Assembly (NCBI GenBank): GCA_000226015.1
Contig: JH152989.1
Location: 258,759-293,545 of the forward strand
Reading direction: 5' to 3'
DNA length: 34,787 nucleotides
DNA from: Mnemiopsis leidyi
Lineage: Eukaryota > Ctenophora > Tentaculata > Lobata > Bolinopsidae
The first letter of the stretch is position 1. Every line of letters starts with the position of its first letter. Shown here one piece after another: positions 10,901-18,689 of this stretch. A program made the position numbers and the translations under genes. The notes beneath the pieces are model-generated. The model worked only from the letters and a program-made list of their open reading frames with translations. It was not told the DNA's origin and did no database searches.

Positions 10901-13900
10901 CTCTAAACCAGCCGTAAAATTACAAGATTCCAACCATATCGACGCTAGTACATCACCTTANNNNNNNNNNNNNNNNNNNNNNNNNNNNNNNNNNNNNNNN
11001 NNNNNNNNNNNNNNNNNNNNNNNNNNNNNNNNNNNNNNNNNNNNNNNNNNNNNNNNNNNNNNNNNNNNNNNNNNNNNNNNNNNNNNNNNNNNNNNNNNNN
11101 NNNNNNNNNNNNNNNNNNNNNNNNNNNNNNNNNNNNNNNNNNNNNNNNNNNNNNNNNNNNNNNNNNNNNNNNNNNNNNNNNNNNNNNNNNNNNNNNNNNN
11201 NNNNNNNNNNNNNNNNNNNNNNNNNNNNNNNNNNNNNNNNNNNNNNNNNNNNNNNNNNNNNNNNNNNNNNNNNNNNNNNNNNNNNNNNNNNNNNNNNNNN
11301 NNNNNNNNNNNNNNNNNNNNNNNNNNNNNNNNNNNNNNNNNNNNNNNNNNNNNNNNNNNNNNNNNNNNNNNNNNNNNNNNNNNNNNNNNNNNNNNNNNNN
11401 NNNNNNNNNNNNNNNNNNNNNNNNNNNNNNNNNNNNNNNNNNNNNNNNNNNNNNNNNNNNNNNNNNNNNNNNNNNNNNNNNNNNNNNNNNNNNNNNNNNN
11501 NNNNNNNNNNNNNNGGTTACAGTTACACAGGTTACAGCTAACAAGTTTTATAAAGTCGGGACAGACCGGAGAGTTTTATGAAGGAGTAGTGTGGAGCATG
11601 ACCAACTGTAACTTACTTAGGAGATGTAATCTGATTAGGGGGATCACAAGAGAAGATAATAACCATGATATTATTTCGATTTTACATACACTAATAACAA
11701 TTACATTATTCCAAATAACATGTACACTAAAGGAATGGGGGCGGGAAATGTTAGGTTAGATCGTCCAATAATCCTCGCTCACCAGAAAAAGGAACACTTG
11801 TTAGGGACCTTGTTGATCATTGCACCTTCCCTTATCATCAGAGTAATCTAATTAACTGTATTCTGTGTAGTCTAAGTCATATCTATTTTAAGTACGTGGT
11901 ATTTTCAATCTGTGTACACGAATGGAATTAACCTTTCTGGAATTCTTTAGCAACTATTCGGCTATCAGGTACCCTTGTTACTGTACGAGTGAAGTTCCGA
12001 TTTTTACAAAATACTTACCTAATGAAAACCAGAAAAAGCTGGCGTTCTCACGTACATTTTTTAAAAAGTTGTAAAATTCAATGCATGTTTCAAAAATTTC
12101 TACATAGCACCATGAATGAATTTCCTTATTACTCCGAACAAGGACCTGATAACGTCACATGACCTGTAACTAGTTCTTGGTAGTTACAAAGCAATGAAAG
12201 GCATTAGTTTGGTTAACTTAGTTGGAACATATGGTATCAGACTATCGACTGACTAAGGTAGGGTTAAGAAAATCTTGACGCTAGCAACGATCCCCTTTCC
12301 ATAGTTCCACTAATGCAAGGAGCAGTACACCGTAAGACGTAACTCTTATACGTCAATACTCAGCACATAGATTTGCCTAGATGTGATATAGCGTTCTATA
12401 CTAGCAACGCAGATTAAAGTGATAAAGCTCAATCTTTAGACCATTACTGCGAGTTTAAATATGACGCACACACCCACGTGCGTCGTGCACGGACACACGC
12501 ATACGGGGACTCCCCTTGTGCAACACGTGCATTAACACATATATATGCACATATATGTGTTAATCCACGTGTTAATGCATGTGTGCATGCTCATGCTTGT
12601 GTATATAATATACATACACACACACAAGCATGAGCATGCACACACGCAGAAACACACACATACACTGACATGACCTATACATTACGTTACAGTATACCTA
12701 TACTTCTACCTACTATCATAGTCCACGTATCAATTAAAATCAATTAGACTAATTACAACGATATTTCTATAGCAAAACGTGGTGTCCTTGATGGTTTTCG
12801 CAACAAAAAATTTCTTGGCTAACTAAAAATTTCTTTATCCACGGGCCAGCTATAGTTCATTACCTTATTACATTTTGATACCTTATCTGTTATTTGGATA
12901 AGCGCCATGGTTGACTAGAGTGTAGCTATTAGATAACATTGGAACAGAAAATTACATTTTACAAAAGACATCAGCAGCCCAAAGAAGAAGTGCACAACAA
13001 GCAGTTATACAGTTATCTTAGTTGTGTATCTGTCTTAGTTACATTGACACAGTCTACCAAGTCTAGTTACTTTATCACGTTTCTATCACACTTCTATCAC
13101 ACATTAAACCAATAAACACACCGCTGCAATATTGGAGGTCTCACTCTTAAAATAGAATTGAATGAACGATGACTGTATCTGTCAAGGATTAAGGTAAACA
13201 TTTCAAACTTGGTGTAATTTAGGTCACCGTTTGATCAACTTTGTGGACGATAAATCTAACGAAACTAATAATGTTACGGTTAATTATGATGCACTATACT
13301 TATCTTACACACAGGTATAATAGTTATATAGTTACATTACTTCATTTTACCATCATATTAGCACTTAGATATCATAGTAGGCAGTATGATTCATACAGAT
13401 ATGTTCGCTCTGAGAAGCAGTGCCTCATGACTGCATGTAGAACTTATATTTTACACATGAACGAAACTTTCAAAAACATCAGATAACTTTTAGAGAAGCT
13501 ATGATATTGATCAGATGTATTAACAGGATGTTACTGAAGATGTAATGAAAATGTTGTAACTCCTCAACGTTGTGTATTACTCAGCTCGACCTGTTCTGTC
13601 TGCTAAAATTGGGAAATTTGTATTCTTGAACATCAGATAACTGCCAGATCTTATCTTCTCTGCCGGAAAAATCAAGCTTCCAAAATGTCACAAAACTCAC
13701 TCATCAAGCGAGCCAAGCAGAAAGTAAGATGTTTCATTCATGACAAACTGAATTGTGACCACGTGAAAATGATATCTTGGACCATGGTTTACCGATAAGA
13801 TTTGTTAAAACAATATTTAACAAAAAAAGGTTTACAACGATTTGACAAAACAATATTTCACAAACCAACGTTTACAAAGTTTAGATAAAACAATATTTCA

Positions 13901-16900
13901 CAAAACAACATTTAGCAAACAATTTATCAATATTATACTCAAAACATTACAAAATTACACATACGATTAAATCCCGACCTGTAGCACTACAATTTTCTGT
14001 TTGCTGTCTGCTAACATTTGTTCCGTGTCGTTTATCACTGATTTGTTGCCGCTGTTTTCATGTTCTCGTAACATCTTCTCTGCTCCCTGCTTGACCTGAG
14101 AACCAATCAGATAACTTTAAATTAATCACGTGTAGAAATGGAACCATTAAACCAACCAGAAAAAAAAACGGAAAAAAGTCCAAAATTTGAAACTGTCTGT
14201 TGCAATCAACCAGAATAAAGTTTTTAATTCCGTCAGTTTAAAAGTTGAAGATGCTGCTTTAATCTTTATCTCTTTATTTTATTCCTGATACGTAATGAGT
14301 TTGTGGAATGTAAAAGACAAAACCACCGACAAGTAGCAGAATGCAAGCTTCTCAAGTCAAGTTTTCACTTTATATTTCATATGACGATACAAACTTGTTC
14401 AATCCTGATATGACAACTATAACAGAGAGGCAAGATAAAACAATCTGCTATGAGATGTGTAGTGGCTATTACTGCTGCATTGCACTGAAATGTAATTCAT
14501 CAGCAGTGTGGAATGTGGTGTTCTTTAGAAACAAGTCTAGATAGTGCAGCTCTTCTTGTTTACATCCACCTTCTACTTCCAGCTCATATAAAGACTCAGT
14601 GAAGGTAACACGGAGAGGGGGTTATATACGTGGAGAGCTCCTAGAGTTTGAGTTACGGTTGCGTGTATTAAGGGTAATTTTTAAAACCCTGGAGACCGCT
14701 GTACCGTGATATTGTCGCTCCCCTGATACACGTATTCACGTCGTGTTCCAGCAGGGTTTTAAAGCAGGCTGGCAGCCACACACGCGCCGTGTATCATGCA
14801 GGATAGGGAGAAAATACTAGATATCCTGCACTAACTTGAGTATCCAGACCCATAATGTACAAATAATGTACACATTATGTAACTTACTGATAAAACTTTC
14901 AAAAAATAGTTGGTCAAATGGCAAAAAGTCGGAATATAAAATATTGCTGGTTCCATAGACAAATTTAACAGGTTACTGAAGGTTCAATCTTCGTCAAATG
15001 CGAAACTTGGCTGTTTTCAAGTTTTCAAAATAAATAATAACCAGACTCACCTTGGTTTCCAACATGATCTGTTTTTCCACATCGTTCAGGGCAGCCTCTA
15101 TCTCGGCAGCAGTGGCGCAGGGTTCAGACACCACTCCCAGAGAACCTGTACTGTAACTTTTCCGGGGGTGGTTCAGGTCCGCTGTCTCCTCTGTTGGGGG
15201 GAGGTGTTAGTGTGTCTAGGAAATGTACATAGTGGGATTCATCATTTTTTGTTGGTTACAACGTAATTATTCTTCTGTGTAGCTAAGTAAACAAAGTGCA
15301 AAGTTTGCACTTTGCACGCTAAAACTATTTACGTGGTTAACACCCTTGTCATTTATGTTCTTGATGCTCAAGAACTAAGCGTTTCGCTGCGCAGCTCTAG
15401 ATTCAGTTCTAAATCCAAGTAAAGAAATCGATTAGAGTGGCTAATGGAAGTGACGTAAGGTTTGACGTTTAAAACCGATTTTAATGCGTTTCAAATGTCT
15501 GCTCGGTTAAGGCGGCTGTTCAAGACAACAATACCATATAAGTGATTAGTGACTGGTGAGCTACGTCGTAAGTCTTAAATAGGCAATACATGGTTCCTGA
15601 ATGTGTACTGAATTTTTTCTAATCTAACATTCAGTAAGGCCTAGACAGCTAGTTAGCTAGTCTGTCAGCAGCTTTGTAAGTGAATCGTTTCAAATTGAGA
15701 TATGACGCTTCGATATGATGCTTGGACCTACAATCGGGAACCTACGTAGAGACACTATAACAAAGCAATAAGCTGATTACCGAGATCAATGTTGGAGCTG
15801 CAACAACAGCCGCCCAGCACTCTACCCCGCCGGCGCGCCTTCCCACTCTCCTTACTAAAAAGTATCTGAGTGGAGTAGCGGCGCATGCCGCGCGTCTCCC
15901 AGCGCACATTGACAAGATAGCTGGAGGATGAACTGCTGTATCGAGACATGTAGAGATTGTCACGGGAGTGTGGAGGAGATACACGGAGATAGAAACAAGC
16001 AGGGGCAAGCAGTGGTGTGACTTACAGAACACAGAAACAACTGGTATGTGTAGTTACAGTCGTGTACATCATATACCAGTAAACCAATGTGTTTTGTGTT
16101 CATTAAACGGATTATCACTTTGTAGTGGCTTTAAATTGGTTACGTTTAAATTGATTAAGACCAAGCAGAGCTGATATTTTCTTGATAAAGTACTTCTCAC
16201 TTGTAGCTGGCTTGATGTCGGGTTCATTTTGGAAAATTACGTGAAATCTGATGGTTTTTTTAACTTTAGTAAAAATTATATGTGGAAAACCAAATGCTGC
16301 TAGTTTCTTTTACCAATTCTGGGGAAGATATAAAAGTTGAGATGAAGAACATAAACCCACCTCGGAAAGAAGGCTCGCTGTGAGACAAGAGTCTAATTAC
16401 GGTCTGGGAAATTCGCCTCATCGTTTAGAAGATACGAAGACAAAGATATGACAAAGTATAGAAACTGACAAGCTGGCTACTGTAACACCGTCATTGTACC
16501 ATGGTAATAACTGTCATGATGTCGTATGAAACAGTCTCGATCATATTTGGCAATGGAGTTGGTTTTTAATTGGTGCAGTTCTACAGATTTACACCTCAAA
16601 CATGGTAATTGGATTGACTACAATAATTGTAATCGATCTTTTATATGTACATATAAAGTAAGATAAAAAGTGTTAGATTGTTCGAACACGTGTGATAGAT
16701 TTTATTTAGAATTCAAACGATTAAACAACACTATTTGACGGTTGTTATTTCTTCCCACTTTTCCTTTTCCGTGATTGTATGTGATTTTACGTGATCGTTC
16801 GTAATCAAGATTCCTCAATATCAATGGTATCAACAACGAATAACGCAATGAAAATAGCCCGAAATATAACAAGAGACTTTAAAGGCGGTGATGTGCTGTT

Positions 16901-18665
16901 TGAAAATAAATTTGTTAACTAATAAGCGATAATTAACAGGCCGTTGATTAATCGTGCGAATATTGCCGATAATTTCAACGTGTTTACTTGCTACTTCTCT
17001 CAACTATAGGAACTATTTAGTCGAACTTTTGTGACATTCCACCGTCAAAAGTAGACCTATCGGAAAACAGTTGAAGGAAAATAAGAAAATAGAGCGGCCA
17101 ATCTCTAAAATACGGCAGCTCATCTATAAGCCACCGCTATTCCGCATAACCGCATACTAAAATTTCATTAATACACGGCTTTTGTTTCCAGTTTTCTCAT
17201 GAAAATTTCGGCACAATTTTACATTAGCACCTTGAATATACTTCCGGGTGGAATCACATAATTATCATTATGAAACACTGTAATTAAGCTTGATTATTAC
17301 ACGTGGTAATTGCTAGCCACTAAAGTTACGGTGGAAAAGAGGCTGACTCCGCTTTAAAAGTAAATCACTCCCTGTTGAACAAACCAATAATTCGCTGTGA
17401 ATGCTACACTGCAATACTACACTATAAACAACTGCGATTTTAAGAAGACATTCATCTTTAGGTTCTACTCGTTGTCGTGCTGCTTTAATTTGAACTATGA
17501 CCAACAAATAATTTTGACCGTTGTTTTGACCGTGAACTCCGTTAAATTAGAAGTACAGCAAACAACTCGTGTCCCAGCTTGTTTAGTGATCTCGTGGTCT
17601 GGTTTTCATCTGCAAGACTTGTACAACTTATTTGAGAAAACTATGACCGCAGAGAATTTCGGGTTCAAGTCGCTTTCCTTACTAAAAGTTTCAGCTGTAA
17701 AATAAAAGTTAAGGCAATAGCTCACTAGATGACCATGCAAAGATGAAAATAAGCAGCTGGTTGAGTGTACTTCTCACAGCAAATTTTAATTCCAATACAT
17801 AGGGAATATCTTGATAAAAAAAGCCTTAATTTGGACGGCAAAGCATCTGAGTGACTACTGACTACTGAGTGACCAAAAATACAATAAAAAAAGCCGTGGT
17901 TTGTGAGGACATTTCACCATTGGTGAATTGAAAAATTAGCCTTTAATTTTTTAGAAAAGTCATGTACCTGCAGTGGGAATGACAATATCATAATCTCAAT
18001 GTTTACTTACATTATGTTTAGACAAATCTGGTTACATGAGATAGTATAACTGTAAAAGCCTGGGTACAGGTGTAACAAATACAATAAAGTAGTCAACATT
18101 ACAATACGTACGAGCAACTTGGGCATGTAGTTCATTGAGTTCTTCCTGCAGTTTACGAAGATTTGCATCTGTCTTCCGAAGAATGTTTGTAACACTGCCT
18201 CTTGTTGTGGCATCAGTAGCAACCCTCCTCAAGTTTTCTGCACCTGAGGTTTTAAGTCAAATTACCACAGCTAGAGCCTGATTTATTTTCTGCAATATTT
18301 TGTTGCGATTTAGGATAAAATTGAAGGTAAGAAATTGGATGTAAGAAAGATATTGAAGTCAATTCAATTCAATCAAAAAATCCGCCATTCTTTATTAAGT
18401 CTATTCAAAATTCTATATAATATTCTATATCTGCTTAATATTAACCTATGCAATACCCATGATTAAAATAATCAGTTGCAGAGGGTGTGTCGTTGTGTAT
18501 CTGACCATCTTACATGGTTAAGTTTCGATTCAAACAGTCACCTACAAGAAGAGTGCAATAATTCATAAAATAGGTTACATTACCTTCCTTAATTTTCAGC
18601 TCCCTTCTAATCTCCTGCTTAACATCCTCTTTTTGGAGGTACAGCTCATACTCTCTGTTAGCCAT
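1789..18665 (-). CDS. PKN: Protein kinase N (PKN/PRK), 5' half: HR1a-HR1b-HR1c and start of C2-like domain
   Basis: PKN is a cytoplasmic Ser/Thr kinase of the AGC group that binds GTP-loaded Rho/Rac through N-terminal HR1 coiled-coil repeats. Eight coding exons join in frame on the minus strand: 18665-18584, 18243-18112, 15190-15051, 14095-13979, 4520-4443, 3682-3509, 3207-3075 and 1938-1789. They total 1006 nt, about 335 residues. HR1a carries the family signature [15 protein letters not shown]1b carries [11 protein letters not shown]1c carries [14 protein letters not shown], and exon 8 opens the C2-like domain with [12 protein letters not shown], matching the LTGTLEVRVVG of vertebrate PKN1. 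Every junction has GT/AG and matching phase. The start is supported by an in-frame TAA nine bases upstream. The kinase domain lies left of the window. Intron 4 (9.46 kb) hosts an antisense gene. The identification comes from recognised motifs, not a database search. Confidence 0.93.
2140..2465. repeat. AT-rich minisatellite (acttatctacatactac units) in PKN intron 7
   Basis: Roughly 22-30-bp units built from acttatctacatactac plus a tttctacatat or attctactat spacer recur across the interval with variable spacing. The open frame across it (Tyr/Thr/Leu-rich) is a by-product of the repeat and not a gene. Confidence 0.92.
3075..3207 (-). CDS. PKN: PKN exon 7 (end of HR1c, linker to C2)
   Basis: The acceptor is AACTGCAG and the donor TCACTG|GTACGT; 133 nt, phase 0 to 1. 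It encodes [20 protein letters not shown], the last HR1c helix, then a basic linker ([10 protein letters not shown]) reaching the C2-like domain. Confidence 0.9.
3361..3520. repeat. 29-bp minisatellite carrying copies of the PKN exon 6 splice donor
   Basis: The core cagcga (or its variant) recurs at 3365, 3395, 3424, 3453, 3482 and 3511, a spacing of 29-30 bp. On the minus strand each unit reads like TCGCTGAGGTGAGG, and the 3511 copy is the real exon 6 3' end and donor. The repeat therefore spans an exon/intron boundary. Confidence 0.92.
3509..3682 (-). CDS. PKN: PKN exon 6 (HR1c)
   Basis: The acceptor is GGTTCAG and the donor GCTGAG|GTTAGA; 174 nt, phase 0 to 0. It encodes [20 protein letters not shown] and [13 protein letters not shown], clearly HR1c (vertebrate form [20 protein letters not shown]). 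The donor is the outermost copy of a 29-bp minisatellite in the intron that repeats the donor sequence. Confidence 0.93.
4443..4520 (-). CDS. PKN: PKN exon 5 (end of HR1b and linker)
   Basis: The acceptor is ACATTTTCAG and the donor GATGAG|GTATGA; 78 nt, phase 0 to 0. It encodes [14 protein letters not shown], then an Asn/Ser-rich linker. It corresponds to the IIRMQLRRAL helix end of vertebrate PKN. It is short and less diagnostic than its neighbours, but the phase fits perfectly. Confidence 0.8.
4807..4867. repeat. 15-17-bp tandem repeat (tttgtactgtattat)
   Basis: Four copies of a tttgtactgtattat-like unit lie in PKN intron 4, near its 3' end. Nothing else is seen between 4521 and 5300 except AT-rich DNA. 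Confidence 0.85.
5310..5378 (+). repeat. Dispersed repeat, copy A (pairs with 10132-10200)
   Basis: This 69-bp segment includes atcaaaagtatgataacgtc and cctgtagtctgtacactgta. It matches 10132-10200 in the same orientation with only a handful of differences by eye. Both copies run into ctatacaactata-type satellite DNA, so they are probably two copies of one repeat family. Confidence 0.85.
5345..5735. repeat. Satellite of ctatagactatacaactatacac units
   Basis: Irregular tandem units of ctatagacta, ctatacaacta and gtacactgtacaac cover about 390 bp, upstream of the nested plus-strand gene and inside PKN intron 4. There is no coding potential. Confidence 0.92.
5736..6357. other. Upstream region of the nested TSR/PLAT gene
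   Basis: This region holds a short taacctgtaacc repeat (5941-5972) and otherwise unremarkable sequence. No clear TATA box is seen. An acceptor-like CTTTCAG ends at 6332, 25 nt before the start codon of the nested gene. It could join an untranslated leader exon or a trans-spliced leader. Confidence 0.5.
6358..6502 (+). CDS. Nested gene exon 1 (signal peptide)
   Basis: Starts [20 protein letters not shown], a typical secretion signal, followed by 28 residues with two cysteines and a basic end (FKNRCLKK). The donor is AAAAAAG|GTACGC, phase 1. A frame that stays open from 6298 has an earlier ATG, but the ATG at 6358 places the hydrophobic stretch correctly at the N-terminus. Confidence 0.82.
6358..9569 (+). 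CDS. Secreted protein: signal peptide, 4 thrombospondin type 1 repeats, 2 PLAT/LH2-like domains (nested gene)
   Basis: Seven exons (6358-6502, 6995-7165, 7436-7606, 7733-8074, 8446-8778, 8957-9028, 9298-9569) join with GT/AG borders, all in phase 1, into 1506 nt, 501 residues plus stop. Residues 1 to about 20 (core [11 protein letters not shown]) form a signal peptide. Residues 49-276 are four TSRs of exactly 57 residues, each with six cysteines and GG-x-x-TR-type cores. Residues 277-387 and 388-501 are two related domains with the PLAT pattern (TGTGSHD near the start, G-K/E-hydrophobic and a Trp later). TSR proteins are extracellular adhesion or matrix proteins, and PLAT domains bind lipids or proteins. 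The combination suggests an extracellular binding protein; its partner is unknown. The gene lies antisense within PKN intron 4. Retaining intron 5 would end the protein after PLAT1 (stop at 8784-8786). I do not recognise a named orthologue. Confidence 0.88.
6995..7165 (+). CDS. Nested gene exon 2 (TSR 1)
   Basis: The acceptor is GATTCAG and the donor CCCAG|GTTGGG; 171 nt, phase 1 to 1. It encodes [20 protein letters not shown] and ends SCNEQPCP. One tryptophan of the usual WxxWxxW ladder is Tyr here. The CSAECG core has Glu where Ser/Thr is needed for O-fucosylation. Confidence 0.9.
7436..7606 (+). CDS. Nested gene exon 3 (TSR 2)
   Basis: The acceptor is TGGTCCAG and the donor GTCCG|GTACGG; 171 nt, phase 1 to 1. 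It encodes [30 protein letters not shown] and a CNTHFCP end. The full WxxWxxW ladder is present. Confidence 0.9.
7733..8074 (+). CDS. Nested gene exon 4 (TSR 3 and TSR 4 fused in one exon)
   Basis: The acceptor is TATTTCAG and the donor GTGAAG|GTACAA; 342 nt, exactly twice 171, phase 1 to 1. TSR 3 ([20 protein letters not shown]) joins TSR 4 ([20 protein letters not shown]) at 7903/7904 as CCCAG/TTGACGG. This is the same sequence at which the other TSR exons are spliced. Only TSR 4 has the CxxTCG motif. Confidence 0.92.
8446..8778 (+). CDS. Nested gene exon 5 (PLAT-like domain 1)
   Basis: The acceptor is CACCCCCAG and the donor ATCG|GTCAGT; 333 nt, phase 1 to 1. It encodes [20 protein letters not shown], then [26 protein letters not shown] and [16 protein letters not shown] (8784-8786) lies two codons past the donor, so an unspliced transcript would end in Gly-Gln. 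This suggests an alternative 389-residue form. Confidence 0.85.
8957..9028 (+). CDS. Nested gene exon 6 (first part of PLAT-like domain 2)
   Basis: This 72-nt exon has acceptor TGATTCAG and donor TCAG|GTTGGC, phase 1 to 1. It encodes [20 protein letters not shown] followed by SG, clearly parallel to the start of PLAT domain 1. It is too short to show as a long open frame; its phase and similarity are the support. Confidence 0.85.
9137..9270. repeat. Degenerate actaagtaacttacttagta repeat in intron 6 of the nested gene
   Basis: Irregular units of ttactaagt, acttagtaa and gtactaa fill about 130 bp and end 27 bp before the exon 7 acceptor. Several units are palindromic (ttagtactaa type). Confidence 0.85.
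9298..9569 (+). CDS. Nested gene exon 7 (rest of PLAT-like domain 2, stop)
   Basis: The acceptor is CTTCTCAG. The exon runs to TAG at 9567-9569. It encodes [34 protein letters not shown] and [13 protein letters not shown], aligning with PLAT domain 1 including the paired cysteines (NC and TC) that could form a disulfide. Confidence 0.88.
9726..9731 (+). terminator. Polyadenylation signal of the nested TSR/PLAT gene
   Basis: A canonical AATAAA lies 157 nt after the stop codon and is followed within 20 nt by a T/GT-rich stretch (gtttttatgtgtc). This is the expected layout of a 3' end. Confidence 0.75.
9740..10131. other. Intron 4 of PKN, no gene seen
   Basis: AT-rich sequence with short internal repetitions of aaaactaaaatattgat type. 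No exon or RNA gene was recognised. Confidence 0.5.
10132..10200 (+). repeat. Dispersed repeat, copy B (pairs with 5310-5378)
   Basis: This segment reads atcaaaagtttgataacgtc and continues into cctgtagtctgtacactata. It is in the same orientation as copy A. Together the copies bracket the nested TSR/PLAT gene. Confidence 0.85.
10201..10960. other. Unclassified region left of the assembly gap
   Basis: First comes gtac-rich low-complexity DNA (10430-10545), then a noticeably more GC-rich stretch (about 10555-10900) ending at the gap. Open frames here do not resemble a known protein. The compositional change next to a gap suggests a mobile or repeated element that failed to assemble. Confidence 0.4.
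10961..11514. other. Assembly gap (554 N)
   Basis: A run of 554 N. Reading frames crossing it have no meaning. Confidence 1.
11515..12480. other. Intron 4 of PKN, no gene seen
   Basis: The gap is followed by a short ggttacagttacacaggttac repetition, then unremarkable AT-rich sequence. Confidence 0.5.
12531..12564. repeat. Inverted repeat, 14-bp arms, 6-nt loop
   Basis: The arms attaacacatatat (12531-12544) and atatatgtgttaat (12551-12564) are perfect reverse complements around atgcac. Confidence 0.9.
12580..12644. repeat. Inverted repeat, 23-bp perfect arms, 19-nt loop
   Basis: The left arm 12580-12602 (gtgtgcatgctcatgcttgt core) and right arm 12622-12644 are perfect reverse complements around an AT- and CA-rich 19-nt loop. 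It sits beside a second hairpin in a tract of alternating purine/pyrimidine. Confidence 0.92.
12665..13798. other. Intron 4 of PKN, no gene seen
   Basis: No exon, RNA gene or element boundary was recognised. An 81-codon frame at 13241-13486 has no recognisable similarity. Confidence 0.5.
13800..13920. repeat. 40-bp minisatellite, three copies
   Basis: The core caatattt recurs at 13811, 13851 and 13891, exactly 40 bp apart, within units of aaaacaatatttcacaaa and gtttacaa. It lies about 60 bp from the PKN exon 4 donor, in intron 4. Confidence 0.88.
13979..14095 (-). CDS. PKN: PKN exon 4 (core of HR1b)
   Basis: The acceptor is TTCTCAG and the donor CTACAG|GTCGGG; 117 nt, phase 0 to 0. It encodes [14 protein letters not shown] and ends [10 protein letters not shown]. 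The VKQGAE turn is diagnostic for PKN HR1b. The downstream intron 4 begins with a three-copy 40-bp repeat and contains the antisense TSR/PLAT gene. Confidence 0.92.
14680..14792. repeat. Nested inverted repeats in PKN intron 3
   Basis: Arms tttaaaaccctg (14680-14691) and cagggttttaaa (14752-14763) are a perfect 12-bp inverted pair. They interlock with tgatacacg (from about 14724) and cgtgtatca (from about 14782). The segment is more GC-rich than its surroundings. It could be a small transposon remnant; no target-site duplication was identified. Confidence 0.7.
15051..15190 (-). CDS. PKN: PKN exon 3 (linker and first helix of HR1b)
   Basis: The acceptor is CCCCAACAG and the donor a strong CCAAG|GTGAGT; 140 nt, phase 1 to 0. 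The serine- and proline-bearing linker ([12 protein letters not shown]) leads into [18 protein letters not shown], the first HR1b helix. The equivalent in vertebrate PKN1 reads LEKQLAIELKVKQGAEN. Confidence 0.9.
15292..15314. repeat. Near-perfect 23-bp palindrome
   Basis: caaagtgcaaa, a single g, then tttgcactttg: 11-bp arms with a one-base centre. It lies in PKN intron 2, about 100 bp upstream (in the gene's direction) of exon 3. Confidence 0.85.
15780..15935. promoter_or_regulatory. CpG-rich island in PKN intron 2, possible alternative promoter
   Basis: Within AT-rich intron DNA this stretch is conspicuously rich in GC and CpG (ccgccggcgcgcc, gcggcgcatgccgcgcg). Overlapping open frames on the minus strand do not resemble a protein. 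Intragenic CpG-rich patches can mark an alternative first exon, here one that would bypass HR1a, but no such exon is proven. A transposon remnant is an equal alternative. Confidence 0.3.
15936..18111. other. PKN intron 2, remainder, no gene seen
   Basis: AT-rich intron. The frame at 17397-17705 (102 codons) shows no recognisable domain. No element boundary was recognised. Confidence 0.5.
18112..18243 (-). CDS. PKN: PKN exon 2 (rest of HR1a)
   Basis: The acceptor is CCTCAG at 18249-18244 and the donor is GTACGT at 18111. Length is 132 nt, phase 1 to 1. It encodes [14 protein letters not shown], then a leucine-rich amphipathic helix ending [10 protein letters not shown], which matches the second helix of HR1a. 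Confidence 0.92.
18584..18665 (-). CDS. PKN: PKN exon 1 (start codon, first helix of HR1a)
   Basis: Begins [20 protein letters not shown] and continues into the HR1a helix, ending LKIKEG at a GAAG|GTAATG donor (phase 1). An in-frame TAA at 18674-18672 precedes the ATG. An acceptor-like CTTTTAG lies 22 nt upstream (AG at 18689-18688), so the 5' leader may be spliced on here. Vertebrate PKN1 has about 40 residues before this helix, so this N-terminus is shorter. Confidence 0.9.
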
Positions 18666-18689
18666 AAAATATTACATATTTTGACACCT

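Noticed and set aside
10785..11759. 324-codon open frame
   Set aside because: Most of it is the 554-N assembly gap; the real parts have no recognisable similarity.
15742..16032. Overlapping minus-strand frames in the CpG-rich patch
   Set aside because: Open frames arise easily in GC-rich DNA; no domain, signal or splice context fits.
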